Part shown: one piece after another, positions 1 to 9,103 of the stretch
How positions within the stretch are numbered: position 1 is the stretch's first letter
Layout of the letters: every line of letters begins with the position of its first letter
NCBI GenBank assembly: GCA_964578605.1
Contig: CAZODO010000064.1
Coordinates: 1 to 36,014 of the forward strand
Origin: JAXMHN01 sp964578605
Lineage (GTDB): Bacteria > Verrucomicrobiota > Verrucomicrobiia > Limisphaerales > SIBE01
Reading direction: 5' to 3'
Length of the DNA stretch: 36,014 nt
Notes under the pieces: model-generated
Told to the model about the DNA's origin: nothing
What the model saw: only the letters and a program-made list of their open reading frames with translations
Database searches by the model: none
Made by a program: the position numbers and the translations under genes

Positions 1-68
1 ATCCTCTGCGCGGAGCCTTAACCCTCCACACAGGGTTCGCCGAATACTTACCCTGGAGAACTCAAACA

Positions 69-1529
69 ATGGATCGAAACGCTTTGAAACCGAACGAGAT
101 ACCGTCCTGCACTGACCTAAACGCGCTGAGCAAGGGCAAAACGCGGCCCCTTGGCCGCTGTCTCCTTTTCGCCGGGGCGCTCGCCGGCTTGGCGGTGGCG
201 GCGTCCGCTGTTGCCAACGCGGCGCCAGCGGATGAGAACTGGGGACAATGGCGGGGTCCGCTGCAGAACGGGCTTGCCCCCAAAGCCGACCCGACCATTG
301 AGTGGAGCGAGACCAAGAACATTCGATGGAAGTTCAAGATCCCTGGCCTCGGGTCCGCGACTCCCATCGTTTGGGACGACCTTGTTTTCGTTCAGACCGC
401 CGTCAAGGTCGCGGGCAAACCGGAAGCGAGGTTGACGGTCGCGCCGCAATTCGCTGCGCAACAGCGACCGCAAGGAGAACCGCGCCCCAGAGGCGGCTTT
501 GGCGGCGGTGGTGGCGGCCCTAAGGAGCCGCACGAATTCCTCCTGATCGCCGTGAATCGCGCCACGGGCGAACCCGTCTGGCAAAAGACACTGCGCCAGG
601 AGATCCCGCACGAGGGGCATCATCAGGCCGACGGAACCTTCGCGTCGCCATCGCCTGTGGCCGATGCGGACGGCGTCTATGCATACTTCGGCTCCCGGGG
701 CCTTTTTGCCCTGGATCGGAAAGGGAACGTCCGCTGGCAGAAGGATCTCGGGGACATGCGCATCAAAATGACGTTTGGGGAAGGCAGCTCTCCCGCGTTG
801 CACGGACAGTACCTCGTCGTGAACTGGGATCATGAAGGCGAGGATTTCATCGTCGCTTTCGATAAAACGACCGGCGACGAGATCTGGCGCCAGCGGCGCG
901 ACGAGGAGACTTCATGGTCGACGCCTTTGATTGTCGAGCATGACGGCACGATGCAAGTGGTTGTCAATGCCACCCGCAAGGTGCGCAGCTATGAACTCGC
1001 CACGGGAAAAGAACTGTGGTCCGTCGGGCCCTTGACGCAAAACGTCATCCCCAGCGCTGTGGCTGGAAATGGAATGGTCTACAGCATGAGCGGGTTTCGC
1101 GGCGCGGCTCTCTTTGCGCTGAAACCAGGCGGAACCGGCGACCTGACGGGGAGCGATGCCGTGGTTTGGACTTACAAGAAAGACACGCCCTATGTTCCTT
1201 CGCCGCTGCTTTATGACGACCGTCTGTACTTCTTCAAAGGGAACGAGGCCACGCTCACCGTCTTGAACGCGCTCAATGGCCAGCCGGTGATTGAGACCGA
1301 GCGGTTGCAGGGCGTTCGCGGCGTTTACGCATCGCCCGTCGGTGCGGCGGGGCGGGTTTATATTGCCGGGCGCGATGGCGGAGTTCTGGTCCTGAAGAAG
1401 AGCGACCAAGTGGAGGTGCTGGCGCAGAACAAATTGGAGGACCGATTTGATGCCTCGCCGGCGGCCGTGGATAAGGAGCTTTTCCTCCGAGGCAAGGAAT
1501 TCCTTTATTGCATTGCGGCCGCGCCGTAG
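69..1529 (+). CDS. Secreted PQQ-binding-like beta-propeller protein
   Basis: The 486-residue product is a WD/PQQ-type beta-propeller, probably exported to the periplasm. After a charged, rather long N-terminal stretch there is a hydrophobic segment at about residues 33-52 (LLFAGALAGLAVAASAVANA) ending in a signal-peptidase-like site. The mature part opens with NWGQWRGPLQNGLAP, the usual start of Planctomycetes/Verrucomicrobia PQQ-propeller proteins. Blades are visible as repeated motifs such as ALDRKGNVRWQKDL, AFDKTTGDEIWRQ and ELATGKELWSVG. A Gln/Pro/Gly-rich insert at about residues 137-158, including a run of six glycines, interrupts the first blade region and is probably a loop. The ATG is preceded by GGAG 10-12 bases upstream. 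No quinone cofactor or catalytic residues of alcohol dehydrogenases can be claimed, so the fold is well supported but the role is unknown. Confidence 0.88.
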   Translation: MDRNALKPNEIPSCTDLNALSKGKTRPLGRCLLFAGALAGLAVAASAVANAAPADENWGQWRGPLQNGLAPKADPTIEWSETKNIRWKFKIPGLGSATPIVWDDLVFVQTAVKVAGKPEARLTVAPQFAAQQRPQGEPRPRGGFGGGGGGPKEPHEFLLIAVNRATGEPVWQKTLRQEIPHEGHHQADGTFASPSPVADADGVYAYFGSRGLFALDRKGNVRWQKDLGDMRIKMTFGEGSSPALHGQYLVVNWDHEGEDFIVAFDKTTGDEIWRQRRDEETSWSTPLIVEHDGTMQVVVNATRKVRSYELATGKELWSVGPLTQNVIPSAVAGNGMVYSMSGFRGAALFALKPGGTGDLTGSDAVVWTYKKDTPYVPSPLLYDDRLYFFKGNEATLTVLNALNGQPVIETERLQGVRGVYASPVGAAGRVYIAGRDGGVLVLKKSDQVEVLAQNKLEDRFDASPAAVDKELFLRGKEFLYCIAAAP

Positions 1530-1715
1530 GGCTGGCGGCTGTCCCGGACTGGCGCCGTTCTGGAAGTTGTGTTTCCCCGCCTTTGCCCTTGCCACCGGGG
1601 TTCGGCAGTGCTCGAATGGCGGGGTTGGGAGCAGGTCGCCGCGCGCAACCGGTCGGTTGAGAGCGTTCAACCCGCGCGGCAAGGTGGTGTGTCCATAACA
1701 CTGATTGCGTTGTTT

Positions 1716-4646
1716 ATGCATCAAAATCCGATCCTTAATGTCAGGAAATTCCGAAACAGCCTAGGTATCGCTGCAATGGTTCCGTTGTTGATGGTTGGGG
1801 CAGCCCGAGGGCAGACCATCCCGAACCCGAGTTTTGAATCCAACAACTTCCCGACCGCACCGGGCTATATCGGGGACAACAGCGCGATCACGGGCTGGAC
1901 GGCCGATTTCGAATACGGCGCCGGTCTGAATCCGGCGGGCGGGACGAGTCAATTTGCCGATAACGGGGCCGTTCCCGACGGCCAGAAGGTGGCTTTCCTT
2001 GCCGTCGGCACCACGTTGAGCACCACGATCTCGGGGTTGACACCCGGGACCCGGTACAAGGTGCAGTTCCGTGCCAATGCCATGGCTGGTCAAACGCCGG
2101 AGCTCCGGGTTTCTATCGACGATCTGGAAGTGCTCACGGTGGCGATCTATCCCGTGGGCGAAACACGCGGCTATGCGTATGTCGCGTTTGAGTTCGAAGC
2201 CGCGGCTGCGTCCCAGACGTTGCGGCTTTTCAACAACTCGACGAACGACGACATGCTGTTGCTCGACGCGTTCACGATTGAAGCCAGCCGCGGCGAATGG
2301 ACCGTCGCGGCTTGGACGGACGATGGCACTTCCGGGGTGGAGCCGATCTATATTTATACCCACGCCTACAGCTTTGGGAACGCGGCCAGCGTGAATATCA
2401 ATGGGGTGGCTTTTACGGGCGTGGCGGCCATCAATCCGTCGGTGGAAGGCAAGTTCACCACCAGCTTCTTTGGGAATGCCTTTGCCAACGATGCAAATAA
2501 CGTGGTTGGCGGCAGCAGGGGCTTGGCGAACGACTTCATCTATTCCGGCGCCAACGTGGAATCGGGCGTGCCCCAACAAATCACGATCCAGGGGTTGACT
2601 CCTGGGACCGAGTACGTGGCGACGGTTTACTCCGTGGCGTTTGACCCGCCGGGTCCAACGATCCGCTGGGCGACCGTCAGCTCCGGCAACGACCGTTTGA
2701 CGGTGAACCAGGACCAATTCGGCAACGATAACGGCATCCGGATCTCTTACCGCTACACCGCCGGGGCAGACGGCACCGCGACGATCAACATTGCGCCTCT
2801 CAACCCGGTGAACGTCAGCATTCACGTGTATGGATTCAGCAACCGCGAGGCGGCCAGCCGCAATACGCCGCCGGCCGTGACAGTCCAACCCGTTGGGCTG
2901 ACCGTGGCACAAGGGTTGCCCGTGTCGTTTGGCGTTGCTTCCAGCGGGTTCCCGGAACCAACCTATCAATGGCGATTCAACGGCCAGAATATTGCCGGGG
3001 CGACCGCCGCGACCTACTCGATCGCTTCGGCGACGGCTCAGAACGTGGGCGACTACGATGTGGTCGTGGCCAATTCGTTGGGCTCCGCGACCAGCGAGGT
3101 GGCGCGGCTCGTGGTGGGTTTGCCAATGGAAAACCCGAGCTTCGAAGCGGATACGTTCGAAGCCTGGCCAGGTTACAGCGGCGAAAACAATCCCGGCGGC
3201 AACCCCGACACGCCGGCCGGACCTAACGCGCCGATCACGGGCTGGACTCAGGACGACCAGACCGGCAGCGGGCTCAATCCGATCGCCAATGGCGCAAGCC
3301 CCTTCGCGGATAACGGCAGCATCCCGCACGGCAGGCAGGTGGCCTTCATCCAGGGTGTTGGAGGGACAGGAAGCCTGGCCCAGAGTGTGACCGGCTTGAC
3401 CACGGGATCGCAGTACTACTTGCATTTCTACGAGAATTCAAGATCCGCGACGGCGCAGCCCACGTTGGAAGTGCAACTCAACGGCGCGCCCTTCATCCCG
3501 GCGCATGCGGTCTCGCCGGTCGGTGCCGGCAGCGTGTATCGGGAGGTGTTCAGCGAGGTGTTCACGGCGGCCGCGACTTCGGCGGATCTTCTGTTCATCA
3601 AGACGAGTCCGGCGGGCGGCGATACAACCGTGCTCTTCGATAACGTGGCGATTGTCCCTGTCCCGGCGAATACAAGCCCCTTCATCGTCGCAAATCCCCA
3701 GGATCGGCTGGTGACGGGCGGCAATTCCGTCACCTTCACGGCGGCATTCATCGGGAGCCTGCCGGTGACTTACCAATGGCTCAAAGAGGGCGCCCCGATC
3801 GCGGGAGCCACCAATCCGGCCCTGACGATCTCAAGCGTGCAGAGCGCCGACGAAGGCAATTACTCGGTGCGCATTAGCAATGGCGCCGGAGAGGTGACCA
3901 GTGCGGCAGCCCGATTGACGGTGGCCGTCCCAGGCGTGTTCGGCACCGGCGTGAGCGAAACAGGCGACTTGCTGGCGGCCGGTGAGACCGATCCTCATTA
4001 CACGATCACAACCAGCCCCGATCCGGAATTCCCCGGTCCAAACGCGGCGGTGGTCAACGATGCCTGGCCGGTGCAGGCGGGAGTCTGGGCCCTCCATGGT
4101 CCGGATTCGAAGTGGATCGCGCCGCAAGGGGACCAATCCGTCGGAAACGCTCCTGGTGATTACGTTTACCGGACGACCTTTGACCTGACGGGACACGATC
4201 CGGCCAAGATCCAACTCGTGGGGGCCTGGGCCGTGGATAACGCCGGCACCGATATTCGAATCAACGGCACCAGCACCGGAAATACCTCGACCGGTTTCGC
4301 CAGCCTGACGCCGTTCACGATCAGCAGTGGACTCGTTGCGGGGCTGAATACCCTGGAGTTCCTGGTCAACAACGCGCCAGATGCTGCCAATCCGGAGGTG
4401 CTCAATCCAACCGGCCTCCGTGTGGACCTCAAGGCAGTCAGCGTCTCCGCTCCGGCGGGGGATGTCGAACTGGAGATCACTCGGACGGCCGCCGGGTTCA
4501 GCATCCAGTGGACGCCAGCGGCGGCTGGCCAGCGGCTGCAATCGGCTCCGGCGGTAACCGGTCCCTGGACGGATCTGGAGGGAGTGTCCAGTCCCTACGC
4601 CGTGACCCCATCGGGTTCCTCGATGTTCTTCCGCATCGTGCAATAA
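1716..4646 (+). CDS. Large secreted modular protein with two Ig-like domains and duplicated NPSFE domains
   Basis: The frame is open from 1569, but the ATG at 1716 puts a signal peptide first (basic RKFR, then a hydrophobic stretch ending VGAARGQ), giving 976 residues. Visible modules are an NPSFE-type beta-sandwich at about 35-190, a second beta-rich domain at about 190-380, an Ig-like domain at about 385-465 (PTYQWRFNG, YSIASATAQNVGDYDVVVAN), a second NPSFE copy at about 470-650, a second Ig-like domain at about 650-735 (TYQWLKEGAPIAGA), a jelly-roll-like region at about 740-910 and a short C-terminal module from about 916. The NPSFE domains share GxNP, FADNG and VAF motifs, so they arose by internal duplication. 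Such proteins are usually cell-surface or polymer-binding. No catalytic motif is seen. The gene ends just before a strong terminator. Confidence 0.88.
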   Translation: MHQNPILNVRKFRNSLGIAAMVPLLMVGAARGQTIPNPSFESNNFPTAPGYIGDNSAITGWTADFEYGAGLNPAGGTSQFADNGAVPDGQKVAFLAVGTTLSTTISGLTPGTRYKVQFRANAMAGQTPELRVSIDDLEVLTVAIYPVGETRGYAYVAFEFEAAAASQTLRLFNNSTNDDMLLLDAFTIEASRGEWTVAAWTDDGTSGVEPIYIYTHAYSFGNAASVNINGVAFTGVAAINPSVEGKFTTSFFGNAFANDANNVVGGSRGLANDFIYSGANVESGVPQQITIQGLTPGTEYVATVYSVAFDPPGPTIRWATVSSGNDRLTVNQDQFGNDNGIRISYRYTAGADGTATINIAPLNPVNVSIHVYGFSNREAASRNTPPAVTVQPVGLTVAQGLPVSFGVASSGFPEPTYQWRFNGQNIAGATAATYSIASATAQNVGDYDVVVANSLGSATSEVARLVVGLPMENPSFEADTFEAWPGYSGENNPGGNPDTPAGPNAPITGWTQDDQTGSGLNPIANGASPFADNGSIPHGRQVAFIQGVGGTGSLAQSVTGLTTGSQYYLHFYENSRSATAQPTLEVQLNGAPFIPAHAVSPVGAGSVYREVFSEVFTAAATSADLLFIKTSPAGGDTTVLFDNVAIVPVPANTSPFIVANPQDRLVTGGNSVTFTAAFIGSLPVTYQWLKEGAPIAGATNPALTISSVQSADEGNYSVRISNGAGEVTSAAARLTVAVPGVFGTGVSETGDLLAAGETDPHYTITTSPDPEFPGPNAAVVNDAWPVQAGVWALHGPDSKWIAPQGDQSVGNAPGDYVYRTTFDLTGHDPAKIQLVGAWAVDNAGTDIRINGTSTGNTSTGFASLTPFTISSGLVAGLNTLEFLVNNAPDAANPEVLNPTGLRVDLKAVSVSAPAGDVELEITRTAAGFSIQWTPAAAGQRLQSAPAVTGPWTDLEGVSSPYAVTPSGSSMFFRIVQ

Positions 4647-4663
4647 GGAGTTCATGACGGTTC

Positions 4664-4703
4664 AAGGGCCGGATGCTTGTCAAGTGTCCGGCCCTTCGCT
4701 TTT
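4664..4703 (+). terminator. Intrinsic terminator after the modular secreted protein
   Basis: A perfect 10-bp stem, AAGGGCCGGA (4664-4673) with TCCGGCCCTT (4687-4696), has a 13-nt loop and is followed by CGCTTTT. It lies 18 bases after the stop codon of the upstream plus-strand gene and also separates it from the oppositely oriented helicase remnant. Confidence 0.85.
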
Positions 4704-4742
4704 CTCGAGGCATATCCAACCGCAAATCCCGCTACTTTCACC

Positions 4743-5422
4743 TCAGCAAACCGCAGAGAACGGGAGGGGAATAAGCCTGTCCGCTAGCACGGCTTCGACT
4801 CGGATAAAATAGTTGCGATACACCATGAGCCCCGATTGTGCGGCCCTGCGGAACTGATAGTTGGGGAGGTGGGATCGGGCGAGGGCCTCGACCAGGCCGT
4901 TCATGTTTGTGGCCATCAATAATCCGCGGCTCACGGCGTGAATCTCGTCGACGATGACCCATCGGATCGAAGCGAGGTGAGGTGAGGCAGCCATTTCGCC
5001 TGGGTCAGGAGCACGCACAGGCTTTCCGGGGTCGTCAACAGCACGTGGGGCGGATGGGCGAATTGCCTTTGACGCTCGGCGGGCGTGGTGTCGCCAATGC
5101 GCAATCCGACACGGATCGCTGGTTTCCCCGTGAAACTTTGCCGAAGCGGTGCGTTCAGGTTCTTCTCCAGGTCATACCCCAGCGCCCGCAGCGGCGAGAT
5201 ATAGACCGCGTGCACCGTCTCGCGCAACGTTCCCCGCCCATGCGAGAGCGCCAGGTCGTTCAGCACTGCGAGAAATGCGGCCAAGGTCTTCCCCGTCCCG
5301 GTCGGGGAGGCGATCAGGACGTTCTATCCTTCCCGGATCTTGGGCCAAGCCGCCACCTGGGCGGGCGTTGGTTTGGCAAAGCTTCGGCGGAACCAGTCTG
5401 TGAGCGGAGATGGCCTTAGCAT
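4743..5422 (-). pseudogene. Decayed Lhr-type superfamily 2 DNA helicase, N-terminal fragment
   Basis: Reading the minus strand from the ATG at 5422 gives a typical Lhr helicase start (DWFRRSFAKPTPAQVAAWP), but a TAG codon at 5324-5326 falls just before the Walker A motif (IASPTGTGKT). The frame continues with motif Ia-like YISPLRALGYDLEKNL, GDTTPAERQRQ and TTPESLCVLLTQ. It then shifts at 4974-4983, where GAGGT is present twice in tandem. Removing one unit restores ASIRWVIVDEIHAV, the DEAH-box region. After DEIHAV the sequence no longer resembles a helicase, and about 60 residues of unrecognised protein run to a stop at 4743, suggesting a deletion that joined it to another sequence. Full-length Lhr proteins have over 800 residues. 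Two independent lesions plus truncation make this non-functional. Confidence 0.85.
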
Positions 5423-5473
5423 AGGCGGTGCTGTCCGGCGCCCCGAACATTACCCAACCCGGACGAGCACGCC

Positions 5474-5508
5474 AAAAAGAAGAGGAGACCGGAACCCGGT
5501 CTCCTCTT
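5474..5508 (-). terminator. Intrinsic terminator for the PA14/LamG protein gene
   Basis: A perfect 13-bp stem (5480-5492 with 5496-5508; arms AAGAGGAGACCGG and CCGGTCTCCTCTT) has a 3-nt loop. Read on the minus strand it is followed directly by a CTTTTT tract (5474-5479 complement). It lies about 40 bases past the stop codon of the minus-strand gene ending at 5551. Confidence 0.92.
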
Positions 5509-5550
5509 GGATCTTTCAGGCCCGAGCGGGAGGCTCAGGCGCGGTTCAGG

Positions 5551-8526
5551 TTACTTCGCCCGGAAGAACCTGGCGGAGTCGCCTGTCGCAGTCGTGTACG
5601 GGCTGGTGGCCCCGGTCACATCGGTATAAGGCCCTTGGACCTTCTCCGCCGATTGCAGAGCACCGGTGAAGGTGATGGTGATGCCGGTTGCGGAGCGTGC
5701 CACGCTGATCGTCGGCGTCTCGCCTCCGCCCGAAACCTCCGCGGTCGAGAGGTCTTTCCTCTCTTGCCCCGCGGCGTAGATGGCGGCGACTTCCTGGGCC
5801 GTGAGCACGCGGCGCCAGATGCCAAGGTCGTCGAACGCAGCATCCGTAAACGCGGACCCGTACGTTCCGGTTCCGTCCTGCCCGATATTCGTGGCCAATT
5901 CGGCCAGAGTGTCGACGTTGTTCTTGTCGGCCGCGATCGACCTGCTGTTCATCTCGACTCCGTCGATGTAGGTGGTCGCATTGCCAGCTCGTTCGAAGGT
6001 GACGACCACATGATGCCAACCATTGCTCAGCGCGCCCGGGTTGCCGTCGTAGTCTTTGCGGCTGCCTGGCGAACCGGCGAGGTTCCATTGGAAATGGAGG
6101 TCGCCATCTGTCGCGAGCACATAGCCCTGGTTGCCGCCGCTATTCCAATCCTTGTTTCCGATTAAGGAAGGATCGCCGTTGAACTCCCTGATCTGCGACC
6201 AGAGGGCGACCGAGAAGTCGGTATCCGTGCCGAAGTTCAGGTCCGCCGGTGCACCCAGGCTGACATAATCTCCGCCCGACGGGATCTGCACGGCTTGGCC
6301 GATTTTGCCGGGCGTGAAGCCTGGCGCTCCCACCGCGGTTCCGTTATTCCCCTTGCCGCTCGCATCATTGAGATTGTCGTCGAACTTCAAGTGAACCACG
6401 AGATCCTGGGTCACGGCTCCGCTGAACACCCTCAGGTTCGCGGGACTGCTCTGGGCTTCCCCGCCATCGTTGGTGATGGTCACCGAGTACTCGCCCGCGT
6501 TGGCGGCCTGGAGGTTGGGCAGCGTCAGAGTCGCGCCCGTGGCTCCGGCGATGGCGGTCCCGTTGAACTTCCACTGGTATTTCAAGCCTTCTCCGGTTGC
6601 GCCGACGCTCAGGGTGACGGCGGTTCCGGCGGAGACGACCTTGGATTGCGGTTGCTCGGTGATCTTGGGCGGAAACGTCTGCACGATTTCGTAGAGGCCC
6701 AACTCGTCGATTCCGAAGAACCAACTGCCTGTGCCTGCTTGGGCAAAGCGGAAACGCACCTTGGTTTGGCCGTCGGCTTTCTCCAGCCGATACATTTCGA
6801 CGCGTTTGGATTCCACTTGGTCGTCGTTGACGCGCGCGCTGATGTAGGGGCTCAGGGTCGACCAGAGGTTTGATTTGACGCCGATGAACGCGCCGTAATG
6901 GTGCCCGATCTCCTCGCCGGTAGCTGGGTCCAACAGGCTCGCCGTGTCGGTCTGCTGGGCCGACAAGGTGGCGTAGCCATCGATGGCGCCGTCGGTGTCG
7001 GTCCTCACGTCGGCTTCTTCCACCATGTAAAGGATCGGCAGCCAGGTGGCGCCGCTGTCGATGGAGTACTCGACGGAGCCGATGTTGTCCTGGTTCTGCG
7101 TGTAAACGCTATTGAACACCACGAAAACGTTGGATTTTCCGGTGCAATTGATGTCCGCCGTGTAGAGGTACTGGACCTGGCTGCCGCCGCGGACGTCCGA
7201 TTCGGCATAGATAAAGTTCCCGTTGATCAGCCGGGTCACTTCCTTGCCATTGACAAACTGGCCGGGCGAGACTTCCAGCCGCTGCGAGGCCGTGAACGCG
7301 GTAATGCCTTCCAGCCGTTCCCTGGAGATCACGACCCAATTCAAGTACGCGTCCGATTTCGGATCACTCAAGTCCTCATAGCCGGCCGGTTCGGCGCTGT
7401 AATATTCCGCGACCCAACCCGTCGGCAGCGTGCCTTCTTCCAGTTGATCAAAGTTCTCGAGATAGAAGGGCGCCGGCAAGGTCACGTCGATGTAGTTTTT
7501 CACCGTGAAGCTGTACTCGTTCGTACGCACGGTGCCCGCGCTATCGGCAAAGATAAGCTTCACTTGATGTTGCGAACGTGACCGGAACATGGCGTCCGGC
7601 TTAAACGCGAAGGACGTCTTGCCGCCGGCCTTTTCCACGGTGGCGTTCACCTTCGTGCCGTCGAGGAAAAGCTCCACGGAGGAGGCAGTCACCTGGGTCC
7701 CGTTATCGGCAATCACGCCGTGAATCGTCGCGGTAGGAGACGCGGCCGTCTCTCCCACGCCCGGTTCGAGGAGCTGGACGTACGGCGCCGCTCCGGTGGT
7801 GAGTTCCCGGTAGGCCTTGACCGAATTCGCGATGTTCGGGTCGTTGATCAGAACGCCTTCGTCCTTCGAAGGCCCCATAAACCAGGTGGCATTCGCGCCC
7901 CCGCTAACTTCGAAATAGACCAGGCGGAAGGAATAGAGCCCTGCGGCGCTGATCGTGAAGTTGAAGATCGTGTCCCCGGCACCCCGGGTGGCGTCGTGAG
8001 CGCCGACTTCGATGGCCGAGATTTGATCGCGGGCATCGGGTCCTGCGGTGACCCGGAACCCGTCGTCGCTATTCACGCCCATGGTGTACTCGCCCGGGCT
8101 GAGTTCGAGATAGGCAACGGCCTCCATGGCGAAGTTGTCATCGCTGCTCGTGGTTCCCGGAATGCCCGGGAAGAGAAGGCCGGAGTTTGAAGCCCCGCCC
8201 TGCTCGTAATCGATGACGCTCTCTTCGTTGTAATAACCGTCCGCTCCGAACGGCGTGGGATCTGCCACATTGGGCAGGGGCTTTCCTGCGGTATCCAGCA
8301 GCGTTCCGGCGAGAGCCGCCTCGGCGCCGGAGACGCGTCCGTTCAAGGCCTGTTCAACCTGTGCTACCCGGACTCGGAAGCCTGGTTTGCTGGTTGCCGC
8401 CTGGGCTTTCGGATGAGCAAAACTGGCAGGGATTGCGACCTGCGCGGCCAAACTGCCTGCTGCGGCCAGCAGGGCGACTCCCGCCAGCACGGGCACTAAG
8501 TTTCGAAGGTGATATCTTCTTTTCAT
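5551..8526 (-). CDS. Large secreted PA14-like/Ig-like/LamG protein
   Basis: The 991-residue product starts with a signal peptide (MKRRYHLRN, then a hydrophobic VLAGVALLAAAGSLAAQ). Residues about 85-230 look like a PA14-type beta-barrel (LELSPGEYTMGVNSDDGFRV, GLYSFRLVYFE). They are followed by a beta-sandwich at about 245-340, a long unassigned region at about 345-615 (FYLENFDQLEEGTLPTGW), an Ig-like domain at about 618-704 (LKYQWKFNGTAIAGATGATL) and a concanavalin-like LamG domain at about 707-915 (HLKFDDNLNDASGKGNNGT, GWHHVVVTFERAGNATTYID). The last 55 residues repeat the C-terminal module seen in the protein at 1716-4646. Domain types point to carbohydrate or surface binding outside the cell. 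No enzyme motif is visible. The ATG is preceded by GGGAGA on the minus strand. Confidence 0.9.
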   Translation of the reverse strand: MKRRYHLRNLVPVLAGVALLAAAGSLAAQVAIPASFAHPKAQAATSKPGFRVRVAQVEQALNGRVSGAEAALAGTLLDTAGKPLPNVADPTPFGADGYYNEESVIDYEQGGASNSGLLFPGIPGTTSSDDNFAMEAVAYLELSPGEYTMGVNSDDGFRVTAGPDARDQISAIEVGAHDATRGAGDTIFNFTISAAGLYSFRLVYFEVSGGANATWFMGPSKDEGVLINDPNIANSVKAYRELTTGAAPYVQLLEPGVGETAASPTATIHGVIADNGTQVTASSVELFLDGTKVNATVEKAGGKTSFAFKPDAMFRSRSQHQVKLIFADSAGTVRTNEYSFTVKNYIDVTLPAPFYLENFDQLEEGTLPTGWVAEYYSAEPAGYEDLSDPKSDAYLNWVVISRERLEGITAFTASQRLEVSPGQFVNGKEVTRLINGNFIYAESDVRGGSQVQYLYTADINCTGKSNVFVVFNSVYTQNQDNIGSVEYSIDSGATWLPILYMVEEADVRTDTDGAIDGYATLSAQQTDTASLLDPATGEEIGHHYGAFIGVKSNLWSTLSPYISARVNDDQVESKRVEMYRLEKADGQTKVRFRFAQAGTGSWFFGIDELGLYEIVQTFPPKITEQPQSKVVSAGTAVTLSVGATGEGLKYQWKFNGTAIAGATGATLTLPNLQAANAGEYSVTITNDGGEAQSSPANLRVFSGAVTQDLVVHLKFDDNLNDASGKGNNGTAVGAPGFTPGKIGQAVQIPSGGDYVSLGAPADLNFGTDTDFSVALWSQIREFNGDPSLIGNKDWNSGGNQGYVLATDGDLHFQWNLAGSPGSRKDYDGNPGALSNGWHHVVVTFERAGNATTYIDGVEMNSRSIAADKNNVDTLAELATNIGQDGTGTYGSAFTDAAFDDLGIWRRVLTAQEVAAIYAAGQERKDLSTAEVSGGGETPTISVARSATGITITFTGALQSAEKVQGPYTDVTGATSPYTTATGDSARFFRAK

Positions 8527-8774
8527 TGGTGCGATGTTTCTCCCACGGGTTGAGGGTTCGGAACCGGCACCCTCGCCTTACCCGTATCTGATGGCTATTT
8601 TGATTGGTTCTTGGTCCACCGGATTGGCGGTGAATCTCCTAACTCCATCTGAGCCGGCCCTGGTTGAAACCCGAGGCCCGGCTTGGGGCATAATGCCCCC
8701 ACAGGGCATCAAGATTGATGCACTTCCTGGCGGCATTAGGCAATAAGAAAGTTCTCGGGATTTGCATTCAAATA

Positions 8775-8873
8775 TCCACTATTGTTTCACTATTATTCCA
8801 CTATGTTGGAAGTGCTTTTTTACTAATTGAGAATAGCAAAAAATTACTGTAATATTAGTTGTACTATAGTGGA
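8775..8873. repeat. 11-bp-phased inverted-repeat element, CACTAT type
   Basis: CACTAT occurs at 8777, 8788 and 8799, exactly 11 bases apart. On the other side TAGT occurs at 8856 and 8867 with a one-mismatch TACT at 8845, again 11 apart. The arms pair around a common axis (position sums of 17648), with the outermost CACTAT/ATAGTG pair perfect (8777-8782 with 8866-8871). The rest of the stem is interrupted and AT-rich. The layout matches the elements at 16938-17014 and 30790-30878, although the motif differs. Confidence 0.6.
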
Positions 8874-8941
8874 AGTTCGGAAGGATTGGCTCTCTTCCTC
8901 CAATCCAGATCCGGGCCAGCCCCGGAACTCCCCCTCGTCAG

Positions 8942-8965
8942 CGCAATCGCAATCGCAATCGAAAT
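8942..8965. repeat. Short hexamer tandem repeat (CGCAAT)
   Basis: CGCAAT is repeated three times at 8942-8959, followed by the variant CGAAAT. It is too short to suggest a function beyond possible slippage, and it lies upstream of the DUF2007 gene. Confidence 0.6.
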
Positions 8966-9103
8966 TGGCGCTTTGGTCGCCCAGGGGATGGAAAAGATCC
9001 CAGCCTGGCCGGAGGCCCAGATCCACGGCGCACTGGCATTGGACCTTGTCAGAGAGCAGCAAGTGGCCGATGGTTGTCTGCGCAGTTCAAGGGTCAAACG
9101 ATT

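Larger units (their letters stand above)
8527..9103. other. AT-rich divergent intergenic region
   Basis: This 577-bp gap separates two divergently transcribed genes and must hold both promoters. The part at about 8740-8880 is far more AT-rich than the surroundings and contains the 11-bp-phased hairpin described separately. A 7-bp palindromic pair GGGGCAT/ATGCCCC lies at 8685-8699, and a CGCAAT hexamer is repeated three times at 8942-8959, with a variant copy after it. A short frame at 8859-9107 (+) has no family resemblance and was not called. No sharp sigma-70 boxes could be assigned. Confidence 0.6.

Noticed and set aside
1761..3425. Long minus-strand frame of 554 codons opposite the modular secreted protein
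   Set aside because: It is a shadow caused by high GC at third positions. Its translation is rich in Arg, His, Gly and Val with no domain pattern, while the plus strand shows clear Ig-like domains.
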